A stretch of 59,868 nucleotides of DNA from positions 1 through 59,868 of the forward strand of contig JAEWVF010000107.1 of assembly GCA_023459215.1 (NCBI GenBank), read 5' to 3'. Shown here one piece after another: positions 1-7,936 of the stretch. The notes below the pieces were generated by a model. The model saw only the letters and a program-made list of their open reading frames with translations. It made no database searches and was not told the DNA's origin. This stretch comes from Chloroflexota bacterium (GTDB lineage: Bacteria > Chloroflexota > Anaerolineae > Anaerolineales > Villigracilaceae). Each line of letters starts with the position of its first letter. The stretch's first letter is position 1. A program made the translations under genes and the position numbers.

Positions 1-112
1 CGGAACACACGGAATTGACGGAAACGCACGGAAAGGGCTTTTTAAACAACGATTTTTCCGTGTTTCTCTGTGTTTTCCGCGTTTTCCGTGTACAAAAAAT
101 ACCCATCCCGGA
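1..112. repeat. Imperfect palindromic intergenic repeat (ACACGGAA family)
   Basis: This AT-rich stretch is built from the word CGGAAA/TTTCCG and folds back on itself. The left half (1-45) reads cggaacacacggaattgacg and onward, and the right half (55-110) carries its complement (ttttccgtgtttctctgtg and onward). The same words occur in the elements at 4904-4990 and 56778-56862, so it is probably another member of that dispersed family. No gene is supported here. Confidence 0.6.
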
Positions 113-181
113 GATTCCCAAAGACCCGGAAAAGACAGAAAAAATAAAGTGAAAGAGCAAAAAAGTGGACAAGGAAAAAAG

Positions 182-236
182 GAAACTGGTAAACTGGACA
201 CTGAAACCTGAAAACTGAAAACTGGACACAAAAAAG
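182..236. repeat. Low-complexity AAACTGGA/GAAAAC tandem words upstream of the first gene
   Basis: Short, imperfect tandem words (aaactgg, gacactg, gaaaact) fill the region just before the first start codon. Similar GAAAGT/GAAAGTGG words recur inside the following gene (near 1217-1245 and 1362-1402) and after hypF (near 34373-34390). It looks like a dispersed simple repeat rather than a promoter. Confidence 0.45.
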
Positions 237-2408
237 ATGAAACAACTCCTGCAAAACCTGAAAAACGGTAAAACCACCATCGAAGAAGTGCCGGTTCCGA
301 CCCCGCGCGCCGGGCAGGCCCTGGTGCGAGTGGCCGCCTCGCTCGTTTCGGCGGGCACTGAGCGCATGGTCGTTGAATTTGCCGAAAAAAGCCTGGTCGG
401 CAAGGCCCGTTCGCGCCCCGACCTGGTCAAACAAGTGCTCGACAAAATGGCCCGCGAGGGCATCCTGCCGACCCTGCAAGCCGCTTTCAATCGCCTCGAC
501 AGCCCCATGCCGCTCGGCTACTCATCCGCCGGGGTCATCACCGCCCTTGGGCCGGGCATGGATGGTTTCCACATCGGCCAGCGCGTGGCCTGCGCGGGCG
601 GAGGCTACGCCGTGCATGCCGAGTACAACATCGTGCCGCGCAACCTGCTCACCCCGCTGCCCGACTCGGTCGATTTCGAGTCCGCGGCCTTCACCACCCT
701 GGGCGCCATCGCCCTGCACGGATTCCGCCTGGCCGAGCCGCAACTGGGCGAGAATGTGGCTGTCATCGGTCTGGGGCTTTTGGGATTATTGACGGTCCAA
801 CTGGCGGCTGCGGCGGGATGCCGGGTCTGGGGCGTGGATACCAACCCCGAGCGGGTCGCGCTGGCGGAACAATTCGGGATCGCGGCCTGCTCCCGTCAAA
901 ATGCGGAAGATTCGGCCCGCGCCTTTAGCGCCAATCGTGGCTTCGACAGCGTCATCATCTGCGCGGACACAGCCTCCAACGATCCGGTCGAGTTGGCCGG
1001 GGCCATCGCCCGCGACCGGGCCAAAATCGTGGCAACCGGCGCGGTCGGGCTGAGCTTCCCGCGCAAAATCTACTTCGAGAAGGAACTCTCCTTCATCAAC
1101 TCGCGCTCCTACGGCCCTGGCCGTTACGATCCGAACTACGAGGAAAACGGCCGCGATTACCCGCTCGGCTATGTGCGCTGGACGGAAGGAAGGAATTTCC
1201 AGGCAGTGGTTGCCCTGCTGGAAAGTGGAAAGTTGCAGGTTGAAAGTTTAATCACCCATCGCTTCCCCATCGAACAGGCTGCCGAAGCATATGAAATCAT
1301 CACCGGGAAGAAGAAAGAACCTTTCTTAGGCGTTCTCTTAACATATGCCAATGGCAACCAGAAAGTAGAAAGTAGAACCATCCACTTTCCACTTTCTGGT
1401 GTGTCTAAAACCGCTACGGTCAAACTTGGCGTGCTCGGCGCCGGCCTCTTCGCCAACGCCACCCTTTTACCGGCGCTGAAAAAGGTCAAGGATGTGGAAC
1501 TGGTCGGCATTGCCTCGGCAGGCGGGCTGCACGCCGCCCATTCGGGCAGGAAATTCGGCTTTCGCTACGCCTGCTCGGACGATGAGCAAATCCTGAATGA
1601 CCCGGAAATCAATACCGTTCTGATCCTGACCCGCCACGACAGCCACGCCGATTTGGCGGTAAGAGCCTTGCAGGCCGGCAAGCATGTTTTTGTCGAAAAA
1701 CCGCTGGCACTGAATAGCGAGCAGTTATCCGTCATCAGTGAGCAGTTATCAGGAATCAGTGGGTCGAGTAGCGCGCAGCGCATACCGAGACCCATCCTGA
1801 CGGTCGGCTTCAACCGCCGCTTCGCCCCCCTGGCCTCTCTACTTTCCACTTTCTACGCCAATCGCACCGAAGCGCTCTACATACATTACCGCATCAACGC
1901 CGGCTACATCCCGCTCAACCACTGGACTCACGACCCCGAACAGGGTGGCGGACGCATTATCGGCGAGGGCTGCCACTTTATCGACTTCCTGACCTTCCTG
2001 GCCGGTTCCGCGCCGGTCAGCGTCAGCGCGGCAGCCCTGCCAGATGGCGGCAAATACCGCGAGGACAACGTCTCGATGACCTTCCGCTTTGCAGACGGCT
2101 CGATCGGCGTGGTCGATTATCTTGCCAACGGCGACAAATCCTTCCCCAAGGAACGGGTCGAGGTTTTTTGCGGCGGCCAAATTGCGGTTTTGGATGATTT
2201 TAGAATTTTGCAAACGACGAAAGATGGCAAGAAGAAAGAAGGTAAACTTGCCGGTCAAGACAAAGGCCACTTTAACGAGATGCAGGCTCTGGTCAGCGCG
2301 ATCCGCAGCGGCCAGCCGCCCATCCCCTACGAACAACTGATCGGCGTCACCCAGGCCAGCTTTGCGGCGGTGGAGGCCTTACGCTCCGGCAAAACCGTGA
2401 AGATTTAA
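237..2408 (+). CDS. Bi-domain oxidoreductase: zinc-type alcohol dehydrogenase-like plus Gfo/Idh/MocA domain
   Basis: A 723-residue fusion. Residues 1 to about 370 are an MDR/alcohol-dehydrogenase-like domain with the nucleotide-binding turn VIGLGLLGLLTVQLAAAAG. Residues from about 385 are a Gfo/Idh/MocA dehydrogenase with LGVLGAGLFA and the catalytic-type EKPLAL motif. Such fusions are usually found with surface polysaccharide or sugar-modification genes, but no such cluster is visible here, so the substrate is unknown. The start is the ATG at 237, without a clear Shine-Dalgarno. Three spots in the protein (about residues 326-340, the interdomain linker 372-390, and 487-515) are encoded by GAAAGT- or CAGTTATC-type repeat words and may be repeat insertions. 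It is followed by a small membrane protein gene after one base. Confidence 0.85.
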   Translation: MKQLLQNLKNGKTTIEEVPVPTPRAGQALVRVAASLVSAGTERMVVEFAEKSLVGKARSRPDLVKQVLDKMAREGILPTLQAAFNRLDSPMPLGYSSAGVITALGPGMDGFHIGQRVACAGGGYAVHAEYNIVPRNLLTPLPDSVDFESAAFTTLGAIALHGFRLAEPQLGENVAVIGLGLLGLLTVQLAAAAGCRVWGVDTNPERVALAEQFGIAACSRQNAEDSARAFSANRGFDSVIICADTASNDPVELAGAIARDRAKIVATGAVGLSFPRKIYFEKELSFINSRSYGPGRYDPNYEENGRDYPLGYVRWTEGRNFQAVVALLESGKLQVESLITHRFPIEQAAEAYEIITGKKKEPFLGVLLTYANGNQKVESRTIHFPLSGVSKTATVKLGVLGAGLFANATLLPALKKVKDVELVGIASAGGLHAAHSGRKFGFRYACSDDEQILNDPEINTVLILTRHDSHADLAVRALQAGKHVFVEKPLALNSEQLSVISEQLSGISGSSSAQRIPRPILTVGFNRRFAPLASLLSTFYANRTEALYIHYRINAGYIPLNHWTHDPEQGGGRIIGEGCHFIDFLTFLAGSAPVSVSAAALPDGGKYREDNVSMTFRFADGSIGVVDYLANGDKSFPKERVEVFCGGQIAVLDDFRILQTTKDGKKKEGKLAGQDKGHFNEMQALVSAIRSGQPPIPYEQLIGVTQASFAAVEALRSGKTVKI

Positions 2409-2409
2409 C

Positions 2410-2763
2410 ATGATCCCTGAACCCTTTTACAAATCGTCCGCCTTTCTGCAAGGATTCTTCGTTTCGCTGGGCGTGAACGCCTCCGGCCTGATGTTCGCCT
2501 GCTCGGTGATGGCGCTGGGCTTCGTTGGCGCGGGCATGTCTTCCCAGCCAACGGAAGAACTGCGCGAAACCTGGTATTCCTTCGTCTGGCTGGCCTTCTG
2601 CTGCCCGAGCGCGCTCAACCTGGGACTGCTGGCCTTCAATGCCTTCACCTGGAGCCGCAGCAAGGATGCGCGCATCTGGCCCGGCTGGCTGGCCGGATTG
2701 GCGCTGGTGGGAATTCCGCTGTGCCTGCTGGCGGTTTTCTCCGTGCTGATTGGCGGATTTTGA
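2410..2763 (+). CDS. Small membrane protein, hypothetical
   Basis: A 117-residue protein with three hydrophobic stretches (about 12-40, 57-78 and 92-115), so probably an integral membrane protein. It starts two bases after the stop of the dehydrogenase and ends three bases before the glutamine amidotransferase start, so the three are almost certainly co-transcribed. I do not recognise the family, and nothing in the sequence suggests an enzymatic role. Confidence 0.7.
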   Translation: MIPEPFYKSSAFLQGFFVSLGVNASGLMFACSVMALGFVGAGMSSQPTEELRETWYSFVWLAFCCPSALNLGLLAFNAFTWSRSKDARIWPGWLAGLALVGIPLCLLAVFSVLIGGF

Positions 2764-2766
2764 GCC

Positions 2767-3489
2767 ATGAAAAAGCTGTTCATCATCAAACTCGGCGATA
2801 CTCTGCCTGACCTGGCTGCGCGGCGCGGCGATTTCGAAGACTGGTTCATGACCGGCCTGGGGCTGGCAGCGGCCCAAATGCAGGTTTTCGATCCGCGCAG
2901 TGAGGCAGACTTCCCGCCGCTGGCGCAGGTCGCTGGCATCCTGCTGACCGGCTCACACAATATGGTCACTGAACGCCTGGATTGGAGCGAACGCACAGCC
3001 GCCTGGACGAAATCCGCGGTCGAAGCCGGGATTCCAACCCTGGGCGTGTGCTACGGCCACCAGCTTTTGGCCCACGCCTTCGGCGGGCAGGTCGGGAACA
3101 ACCCCAACGGCACCCAGGAAGGCACCACAACCATCGAACTGAGCGCAGAGGGCCGCATCGACCCGCTTTTGGGCGCACTCGGCCTGGACAGGTTCGAGGC
3201 GCAAGTCAGCCACACCCAATCCGCGCTTGCGCTGCCGCCTGGGGCGATCCGCCTGGCTTCTGACAGTTGGGATGCCAACCAGGCCTTCCGCATCGGCCGC
3301 AACGCCTGGGGCGTGCAGTTCCACCCCGAGATGGACGCCGACATCGCCCGCGCCTACATCCGGGCCGAGTGGCAGGAATTGTTAGCCCAGGGCCAAAACC
3401 CGACCCAAATCCTGGCCGGTATGCGCGAAACACCGGTTGCGGCACAGGTTTTACCGCGCTTTGCCAGATTGGTATTCAACCAGCCATGA
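2767..3489 (+). CDS. Class I glutamine amidotransferase (GATase1-like)
   Basis: A 240-residue stand-alone glutamine amidotransferase. The nucleophile elbow reads GVCYGHQLLAHAFGG (Cys about residue 96), and the His-Glu pair lies in QFHPEMD near residue 190, so the Cys-His-Glu triad is complete. The early LTGSHNMV segment is typical of GuaA-like stand-alone family members, which hydrolyse glutamine or gamma-glutamyl compounds. The stop overlaps the next start (ATGA at 3486), showing translational coupling to the acetyltransferase. The exact substrate cannot be read from the sequence. Confidence 0.88.
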   Translation: MKKLFIIKLGDTLPDLAARRGDFEDWFMTGLGLAAAQMQVFDPRSEADFPPLAQVAGILLTGSHNMVTERLDWSERTAAWTKSAVEAGIPTLGVCYGHQLLAHAFGGQVGNNPNGTQEGTTTIELSAEGRIDPLLGALGLDRFEAQVSHTQSALALPPGAIRLASDSWDANQAFRIGRNAWGVQFHPEMDADIARAYIRAEWQELLAQGQNPTQILAGMRETPVAAQVLPRFARLVFNQP

Positions 3490-3947
3490 ATTTCAACATC
3501 GAAGGCCCCTTCTTGGAACCATCCGGCGACTGCGAGCGCATCCTGCGCGCCCTGCCCGATTGGTTCGGCATCGAAGCATCCATCCAGCACTACCTGGCCG
3601 CAATCCCCGACCTGCCGACCTTCCTGGCCAAAGCGGATGCACAAACGGTCGGCTTTTTGAGCCTGAAACAGCACAACCCCTGGGCGGCCGAGGTGTATGT
3701 GATGGGCGTCCTGCCGCAATATCAGCAGGCCGGCATTGGCCGCGCCCTGCTGACCCAGGCGGAAGAATTCGCCCGGGGCCAAAAAATCGAATACCTGCAA
3801 GTCAAGACCCTCGGGCCATCCAACCCAGATGGCGGCTATGCCAAAACCCGCGCTTTCTACAGCGCCATGGGTTTCCGCCCGCTGGAGGAATTCAGCCAAA
3901 TCTGGGACGAGAACAATCCCTGCCTGGTAATGGTCAAGCGTATTTAG
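3486..3947 (+). CDS. GNAT family N-acetyltransferase
   Basis: A 153-residue acetyltransferase starting at the ATG that overlaps the previous stop by four bases. The acetyl-CoA-binding motif A is visible as VLPQYQQAGIGRALLTQAEE (about residues 77-96), followed by the C-terminal motif B region TRAFYSAMGFRPLEE. Family members transfer acetyl groups to small amines or protein N-termini; the acceptor is unknown. The gene probably ends the operon that starts at the dehydrogenase, because a strong inverted repeat follows 20 bases later. Confidence 0.88.
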   Translation: MNFNIEGPFLEPSGDCERILRALPDWFGIEASIQHYLAAIPDLPTFLAKADAQTVGFLSLKQHNPWAAEVYVMGVLPQYQQAGIGRALLTQAEEFARGQKIEYLQVKTLGPSNPDGGYAKTRAFYSAMGFRPLEEFSQIWDENNPCLVMVKRI

Positions 3948-3967
3948 CCGAATTCAACAATCACCCG

Positions 3968-4015
3968 AACGGCGCGAAACAATCACTTGGTTGTTTTGCG
4001 CCGTTGTGCTTTAAT
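3968..4015 (+). promoter_or_regulatory. Inverted repeat followed by an extended -10 promoter for the DapA-like gene
   Basis: Arms 3968-3982 and 3991-4005 pair over 15 positions with one G-T pair around an 8-base loop. Directly after it lies TGC-TTTAAT (4007-4015), an extended -10 box, with TTGGTT (3987-3992) as a possible -35 at 17 bases spacing. The hairpin could terminate the upstream operon while the same DNA starts the next one. The same arrangement recurs near 8529-8572 and 55302-55329. Confidence 0.5.
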
Positions 4016-4039
4016 TTGGCTACAACCAAAGGAGAAACC

Positions 4040-4909
4040 ATGCAACTGACCGGAATTTACGCCCCCATCGTCACCCCCTTCGATGCGCAAGAAAACATCA
4101 ATTACCCTGTTCTCGCTCAATTAATCGAATACCTGATCGAAAACGGCATCAGCGGCCTCGTCCCTGGCGGGACGACCGGCGAAGTCTACGCCCTGAGCGA
4201 AGCCGAACGGTTGGAACTGTTCCAATTTGTCAAAGACCAGGTCAAAGGACGAATCACGCTCATCGCCGGGACCAACGCCGGCGCAACCCGTGACGTGATC
4301 CGCTACTCGCAGGCCGCAGAACGGATGGGCTACGAGGCCCTGATGGTCGCCGTCCCGCCCTACTCGCGCCCCAACCAGCGCGAACTGCTCGCCCACTACC
4401 GGGACGTGGCCCAAAGCGTCAGCATCCCGATTGTGCTCTACAACTTCCCCTGGCGAGCCGGAACGGAAGTCGGCTACGAAGTCATGGACGGCCTGCTCGA
4501 CCTGCCCAACGTGATCGGCATCAAGGAAGCTTCCAGCGACATGTCGCGCGTTTACGAGTTCCGCCTGCGCTATGGCAGCCGCTACCAAATGATCTGTGGC
4601 TCCGACGACCAGGCCCTCGACTACTTCCTGTGGGGCACAACCGCCTGGATCGGCGGCGGAGCCTCCTGCGCCCCGCGCCAGCATGCCGCTGTGCTCGAAG
4701 CCGCCCTGCGCAACGATTTCGCCGCCGCCCGCGCCGCCATGGACAAGCTCATGCCGCTCATGCGCAACCTGGAAAGCGGCGGCTACACTCAAAAGGTCAA
4801 GCTTGGCTGCGAACTGCTCGGTTTCGAGGTCGGTTCACCCCGCCGCCCATTGCTGCCGTTGAGCGCCGCCGATCGCGCCGAATTCGAGCAGGTTTTTAAA
4901 ACCCTTTAA
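4040..4909 (+). CDS. DapA/DHDPS-family lyase, probable pyrroline-4-hydroxy-2-carboxylate deaminase
   Basis: A 289-residue class I aldolase-fold protein. It shows the GGTTGEVYALSEAER substrate loop, the PIVLYNFP segment with the conserved Tyr, and the Schiff-base Lys in IGIKEASSD. Start at the ATG at 4040 after GGAGAAACC. DapA homologues cover several reactions (dihydrodipicolinate synthase, N-acetylneuraminate lyase, KDG aldolase). Here a proline racemase-family epimerase and a D-amino-acid-dehydrogenase-like flavoprotein follow. That combination is known for trans-4-hydroxy-L-proline degradation, where the DapA-type enzyme deaminates pyrroline-4-hydroxy-2-carboxylate to 2-oxoglutarate semialdehyde. 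The family is certain; the specific reaction is inferred from neighbours. Confidence 0.85.
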   Translation: MQLTGIYAPIVTPFDAQENINYPVLAQLIEYLIENGISGLVPGGTTGEVYALSEAERLELFQFVKDQVKGRITLIAGTNAGATRDVIRYSQAAERMGYEALMVAVPPYSRPNQRELLAHYRDVAQSVSIPIVLYNFPWRAGTEVGYEVMDGLLDLPNVIGIKEASSDMSRVYEFRLRYGSRYQMICGSDDQALDYFLWGTTAWIGGGASCAPRQHAAVLEAALRNDFAAARAAMDKLMPLMRNLESGGYTQKVKLGCELLGFEVGSPRRPLLPLSAADRAEFEQVFKTL

Positions 4910-4990
4910 CCACAAAGGCAACGAAGGAGCACAAAGGAAAACCATTTAAAGATTTTCCGTCGTGTTCCGTTGTTGCCGTCGTGGTTAAAG
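4904..4990. repeat. Palindromic dispersed repeat, copy A
   Basis: Begins over the stop codon with ttaaccacaaaggcaacg and ends with gccgtcgtggttaaag, so its termini are inverted (TTTAACCAC/GTGGTTAAA). Its reverse complement matches 56778-56862 almost base for base along about 85 bases. It forms most of the gap between the DapA-like and epimerase genes. Confidence 0.8.
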
Positions 4991-5013
4991 TTTTTTGGAT
5001 GATGGAGGACGCG

Positions 5014-5970
5014 ATGAAGCGCATCCCGTTTCTGGACTCTCACACCGGCGGCGAGCCAACCCGTTTAATCATGGAAGGCTTTCCGCCCCTGGGCCAGGGT
5101 ACCGTTGCCGAACAGTTGGCCGCGCTGAAAGGGCAGGACACCTTCCGTACCCAGGTGCTCGGCGAACCGCGCGGCAACGAGGTGCTGGTCGGGGCCTTGC
5201 TCGTCCCGCCTGCCGAACCAACCTGCCAGTTGGGAGTCATTTTCTTCAATAATGTCGGCTACCTGGGCATGTGCGGCCATGCAACCATTGGCCTGATGGC
5301 TTCGCTCTCCTACCTGGGCAAAATCAGCCCCGGCCTCTGCCGCATCGAAACCCCGGTCGGGGTGGTCGAAGCGACCCTGCACCCGGCGGAATCGGATTCA
5401 AGATACCCCAACCGCGTCTCCGTCCGTAACGTACCCGCCTACTGCCTGCTGGAACATGTCGCCGTCGAGGTCGATGGCCGCGCCGTCCACGGCGATGTGG
5501 CCTGGGGCGGCAACTGGTTCTTCCTGTGTCACGACCACGGATTAGAAGTCTCACTCCAAAACCTGGAACAGCTCACCGACTTCGCCTGGCGCATCCGCGA
5601 AAGCTACACCAAAATGGGTCTCGCTGCCCCCGACGGGCACGAGATCGACCACGTAGAGCTTTTTGGCCCGCCGGCCCCTGCGACTTCGGCTGACAGCCAG
5701 AGTTTTGTCCTGTGCCCCGGCAAAGCCTATGACCGCTCACCCTGCGGAACCGGCACCAGCGCGAAACTGGCCTGCCTGGCCCTGGATGGCAAGCTGGCGG
5801 AAGGCCAGGTTTGGCGACAGCAGTCGGTGGTGGGCAGCATCTTCGAGGGCAGCATCCAGCGCGAGGGTGAAAGTCTCATCCCAACCATCACCGGCGAAGC
5901 CTGGGCCATGGCCGAAGGGCATTTGCTGGTTGACGAGCGCGATCCGTTTGGAGATGGAATCAGAACATAA
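5014..5970 (+). CDS. Proline racemase family protein, probable 4-hydroxyproline 2-epimerase
   Basis: A 318-residue enzyme. The two catalytic cysteines of the family are visible: Cys87 in YLGMCGHATIG and Cys244 in YDRSPCGTGTSAK, with His89 and Asp240 nearby. Both bases being Cys fits a true racemase/epimerase rather than the dehydratase subgroup, where one Cys is replaced. The start is the ATG at 5014, preceded by GGAGG at 5004-5008; an in-frame upstream GTG is less likely. With the DapA-like lyase before it and the flavoprotein after it, it most likely converts trans-4-hydroxy-L-proline to cis-4-hydroxy-D-proline. Proline racemase activity is the main alternative. Confidence 0.88.
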   Translation: MKRIPFLDSHTGGEPTRLIMEGFPPLGQGTVAEQLAALKGQDTFRTQVLGEPRGNEVLVGALLVPPAEPTCQLGVIFFNNVGYLGMCGHATIGLMASLSYLGKISPGLCRIETPVGVVEATLHPAESDSRYPNRVSVRNVPAYCLLEHVAVEVDGRAVHGDVAWGGNWFFLCHDHGLEVSLQNLEQLTDFAWRIRESYTKMGLAAPDGHEIDHVELFGPPAPATSADSQSFVLCPGKAYDRSPCGTGTSAKLACLALDGKLAEGQVWRQQSVVGSIFEGSIQREGESLIPTITGEAWAMAEGHLLVDERDPFGDGIRT

Positions 5971-5996
5971 AAAACACAGCCCCGGTTCGGGGCTGT
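5970..5996 (-). terminator. Rho-independent terminator of the PIN gene pair
   Basis: Arms 5976-5984 and 5988-5996 form a perfect 9-bp GC-rich stem. On the minus strand it is followed by a run of six T (complement of 5970-5975), so it ends the leftward PIN operon. It may also stop rightward transcription of the epimerase gene, though that strand lacks a T-run. Confidence 0.8.
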
Positions 5997-6001
5997 ATGC
6001 A

Positions 6002-6208
6002 TTACGGTTTTTTCTGTTTGGCGATTTCTTTTGCCAGGTCTTTGACACTCCTTTTGGGCAACCACTGATGGCGGTCGCGTGTGTAATTACCACGCCCGCT
6101 TTCATATTGTTGCATAAATCGGATGGTGGCCGCTGGGCCTAATTCACGTAACAAGGTTTCAAAACCAAGCACACGAATTTCACTTAAAGTCATGTAATCG
6201 TTATTCAT
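6002..6208 (-). CDS. Small protein paired with the PIN-domain gene, possible antitoxin
   Basis: A 68-residue hydrophilic protein with a Lys-rich C-terminus. It overlaps the end of the PIN-domain gene by 8 bases and so is translationally coupled to it. In many VapBC-type modules a small DNA-binding antitoxin accompanies the PIN nuclease, usually upstream; here the small gene is downstream. I see no clear ribbon-helix-helix or AbrB motif. The antitoxin role is therefore only an inference from size and position. Confidence 0.6.
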   Translation of the reverse strand: MNNDYMTLSEIRVLGFETLLRELGPAATIRFMQQYESGRGNYTRDRHQWLPKRSVKDLAKEIAKQKKP

Positions 6209-6647
6209 CCAGTAATACCTCCTCCAGCCAACGGACTGGGTTTACAACCCGTAAGACGGTCAGGTTTTCGCACTGAACCAATTTGATAAAACGGTCATCG
6301 GTTGTGAGCAGAACATCGACGGCAGATAACTCAGCAAGCGCCAAGTGAAGCGCATCATACGCATTCAACCCCGATTGCTCAAACCGTTCAGCGCGCGATA
6401 ACGCCTCAGGGTTGATACCAACTACCTCATGCGCGTGGGAAAGCAGGGAGCGTACACGCTGGCGATTTTCCACATCAGGGTTTTGGTTAATTTCAAAAAA
6501 CAGTGCATCGCTGGCAACCCATAGCCATTCGCGTTGATATATCTTTTCCAAAACCAGCAAAATCGCTTCAGTTTCCAGACGCACACGCGGTTGACTTTGC
6601 TCGTCAAAAGGTCTATTCAAACAACAGGCATCCAGATACACTTTCAT
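6201..6647 (-). CDS. PIN domain ribonuclease-like protein (VapC-like)
   Basis: A 148-residue PIN-domain protein. The N-terminal MKVYLDACCLNRPFD supplies the first acidic metal ligand, the centre has NAYDALHLALAE, and VLLTTDDRF supplies the late acidic pair; this is the usual PIN layout. The start is taken at 6647 (MKVYLD); a longer form starting 13 codons upstream would overlap the divergent flavoprotein gene. Family members cut tRNA, rRNA or mRNA and act as toxins when freed from their antitoxin. The pair sits on the opposite strand between two genes of the proposed hydroxyproline pathway. Confidence 0.82.
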   Translation of the reverse strand: MKVYLDACCLNRPFDEQSQPRVRLETEAILLVLEKIYQREWLWVASDALFFEINQNPDVENRQRVRSLLSHAHEVVGINPEALSRAERFEQSGLNAYDALHLALAELSAVDVLLTTDDRFIKLVQCENLTVLRVVNPVRWLEEVLLDE

Positions 6648-6676
6648 TATGTTGAGTATAGCATAACGGAGAAAGC

Positions 6677-7936
6677 GTGACCACAAAAACTGACGTTCTC
6701 ATCATCGGCGGCGGCTCGATCGGGTTGAACGCCGCCTATTTCCTGCTCAAATCTGGCCGGAGTGTGACTCTGCTCGACCGGGCCGAAATCGGCAAAGGCA
6801 GTTCATCAGGCAACGCCGGGCACATCGTACCCAGTCACATCGTTCCGCTGGCCGCTCCGGGAGTCATCCCAACCGCCATCCGCTGGATGCTCGACCCGCT
6901 GCGCAGCCCCTTCGGCTTGAAAATCAGCCTGTCGCCCGTCTATCTCGCCTGGCTGGTGCGTTTCGCCGCCGCCTGCACGGAAGCCAACGTCCAGCGCGCC
7001 CTCCCGGCGCTCAAGGCACTTGGCCTGCTGAGCGCCGCCAACTTCGCTGCGATGATCGCCAGCGAGCGGTTCGAGTGCGCCTACCGGGCCAGCGGATTGC
7101 TCTTCCTGTACCTGACCGAAAACGAATTTGCCGGCGGGCGTCACGAAGCGGAACTGCTCCGTGAAAATGGCCTGCCTGCCGAAATCCTGGATCGGGCCGC
7201 CCTACGCCAACGCGAACCTGCTGCGCTCGAAGCGGTCATCGGCGGGGTCGATTTCAGCAGCGACGCCTCGCTCGACCCGGCGATGTTCCTGGCCCTGCTC
7301 AAGGAGCGGATTGTCAAAGCGGGCGCAAACCTGCATGAACACGCACCCGTGACCCGCCTGGTGGCTGAAAACGGCAAAATCATCCGCGTTGTCACCCCCA
7401 CGGCGGAATTTGAACCGGCCCAGGTGGTACTGGCCGCCGGGGCCTGGTCGCCACAATTGGGAAATTTGCTCGGACTGAACCTGCCCATCCAACCGGCGCG
7501 GGGTTATAGTCTGACCATGTCCGCCACCCGCATCATGCCGCAAGGGGCGCTGTTGCTTGGCGAACGAAAAATCGCGGTTACGCCAATGGGCGATAAATTG
7601 CGTTTTACCGGGCGGCTTGAAATCGGCGAAATGTCGACCGTCCCCGAACCGCGCTGGATCCAGCGCATCGAAAAAGCCGTGCGTGAATACATTCGCCTGG
7701 ATGAAACCCTGGAGATCGAAGAAACCTGGGCCGGGTTGCGCCCAACGACGCCCGATGGTCTGCCCATCATCGGCTTCGCGCCCAAACAGGAAAACCTGAT
7801 TCTGGCAACCGGCCATGCCATGCTGGGACTATCGCTTGGGCCAGGCACCGGGCAGGTGGTTGCGGAGTTGGCAAACGGGGTACAATCCGGGTTTGACTTG
7901 CGCGCCTTCCGCGCAGAAAGGTTCCAGGCAAAATGA
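6677..7936 (+). CDS. FAD-dependent D-amino-acid dehydrogenase-like oxidoreductase, probable D-hydroxyproline dehydrogenase
   Basis: A 419-residue DAO/DadA-type flavoprotein. The Rossmann motif VLIIGGGSIGLNAAYFLL lies at the N-terminus. The glycine-oxidase/DadA-like C-terminal part contains GLRPTTPDGLPIIGFAP and GHAMLGLSLGPGTG, which contact FAD in this family. The start is GTG at 6677. Family members oxidise D-amino acids and secondary amines at the membrane or with O2. Given the epimerase and DapA-like genes just upstream, oxidation of cis-4-hydroxy-D-proline is the best guess. The stop overlaps the DinB gene start (ATGA). Confidence 0.86.
   Translation: MTTKTDVLIIGGGSIGLNAAYFLLKSGRSVTLLDRAEIGKGSSSGNAGHIVPSHIVPLAAPGVIPTAIRWMLDPLRSPFGLKISLSPVYLAWLVRFAAACTEANVQRALPALKALGLLSAANFAAMIASERFECAYRASGLLFLYLTENEFAGGRHEAELLRENGLPAEILDRAALRQREPAALEAVIGGVDFSSDASLDPAMFLALLKERIVKAGANLHEHAPVTRLVAENGKIIRVVTPTAEFEPAQVVLAAGAWSPQLGNLLGLNLPIQPARGYSLTMSATRIMPQGALLLGERKIAVTPMGDKLRFTGRLEIGEMSTVPEPRWIQRIEKAVREYIRLDETLEIEETWAGLRPTTPDGLPIIGFAPKQENLILATGHAMLGLSLGPGTGQVVAELANGVQSGFDLRAFRAERFQAK

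Noticed and set aside
42..479. Leftward ORF overlapping the start of the bi-domain dehydrogenase
   Set aside because: Low-complexity, overlaps a well-supported gene on the other strand and a repeat; no known motif.
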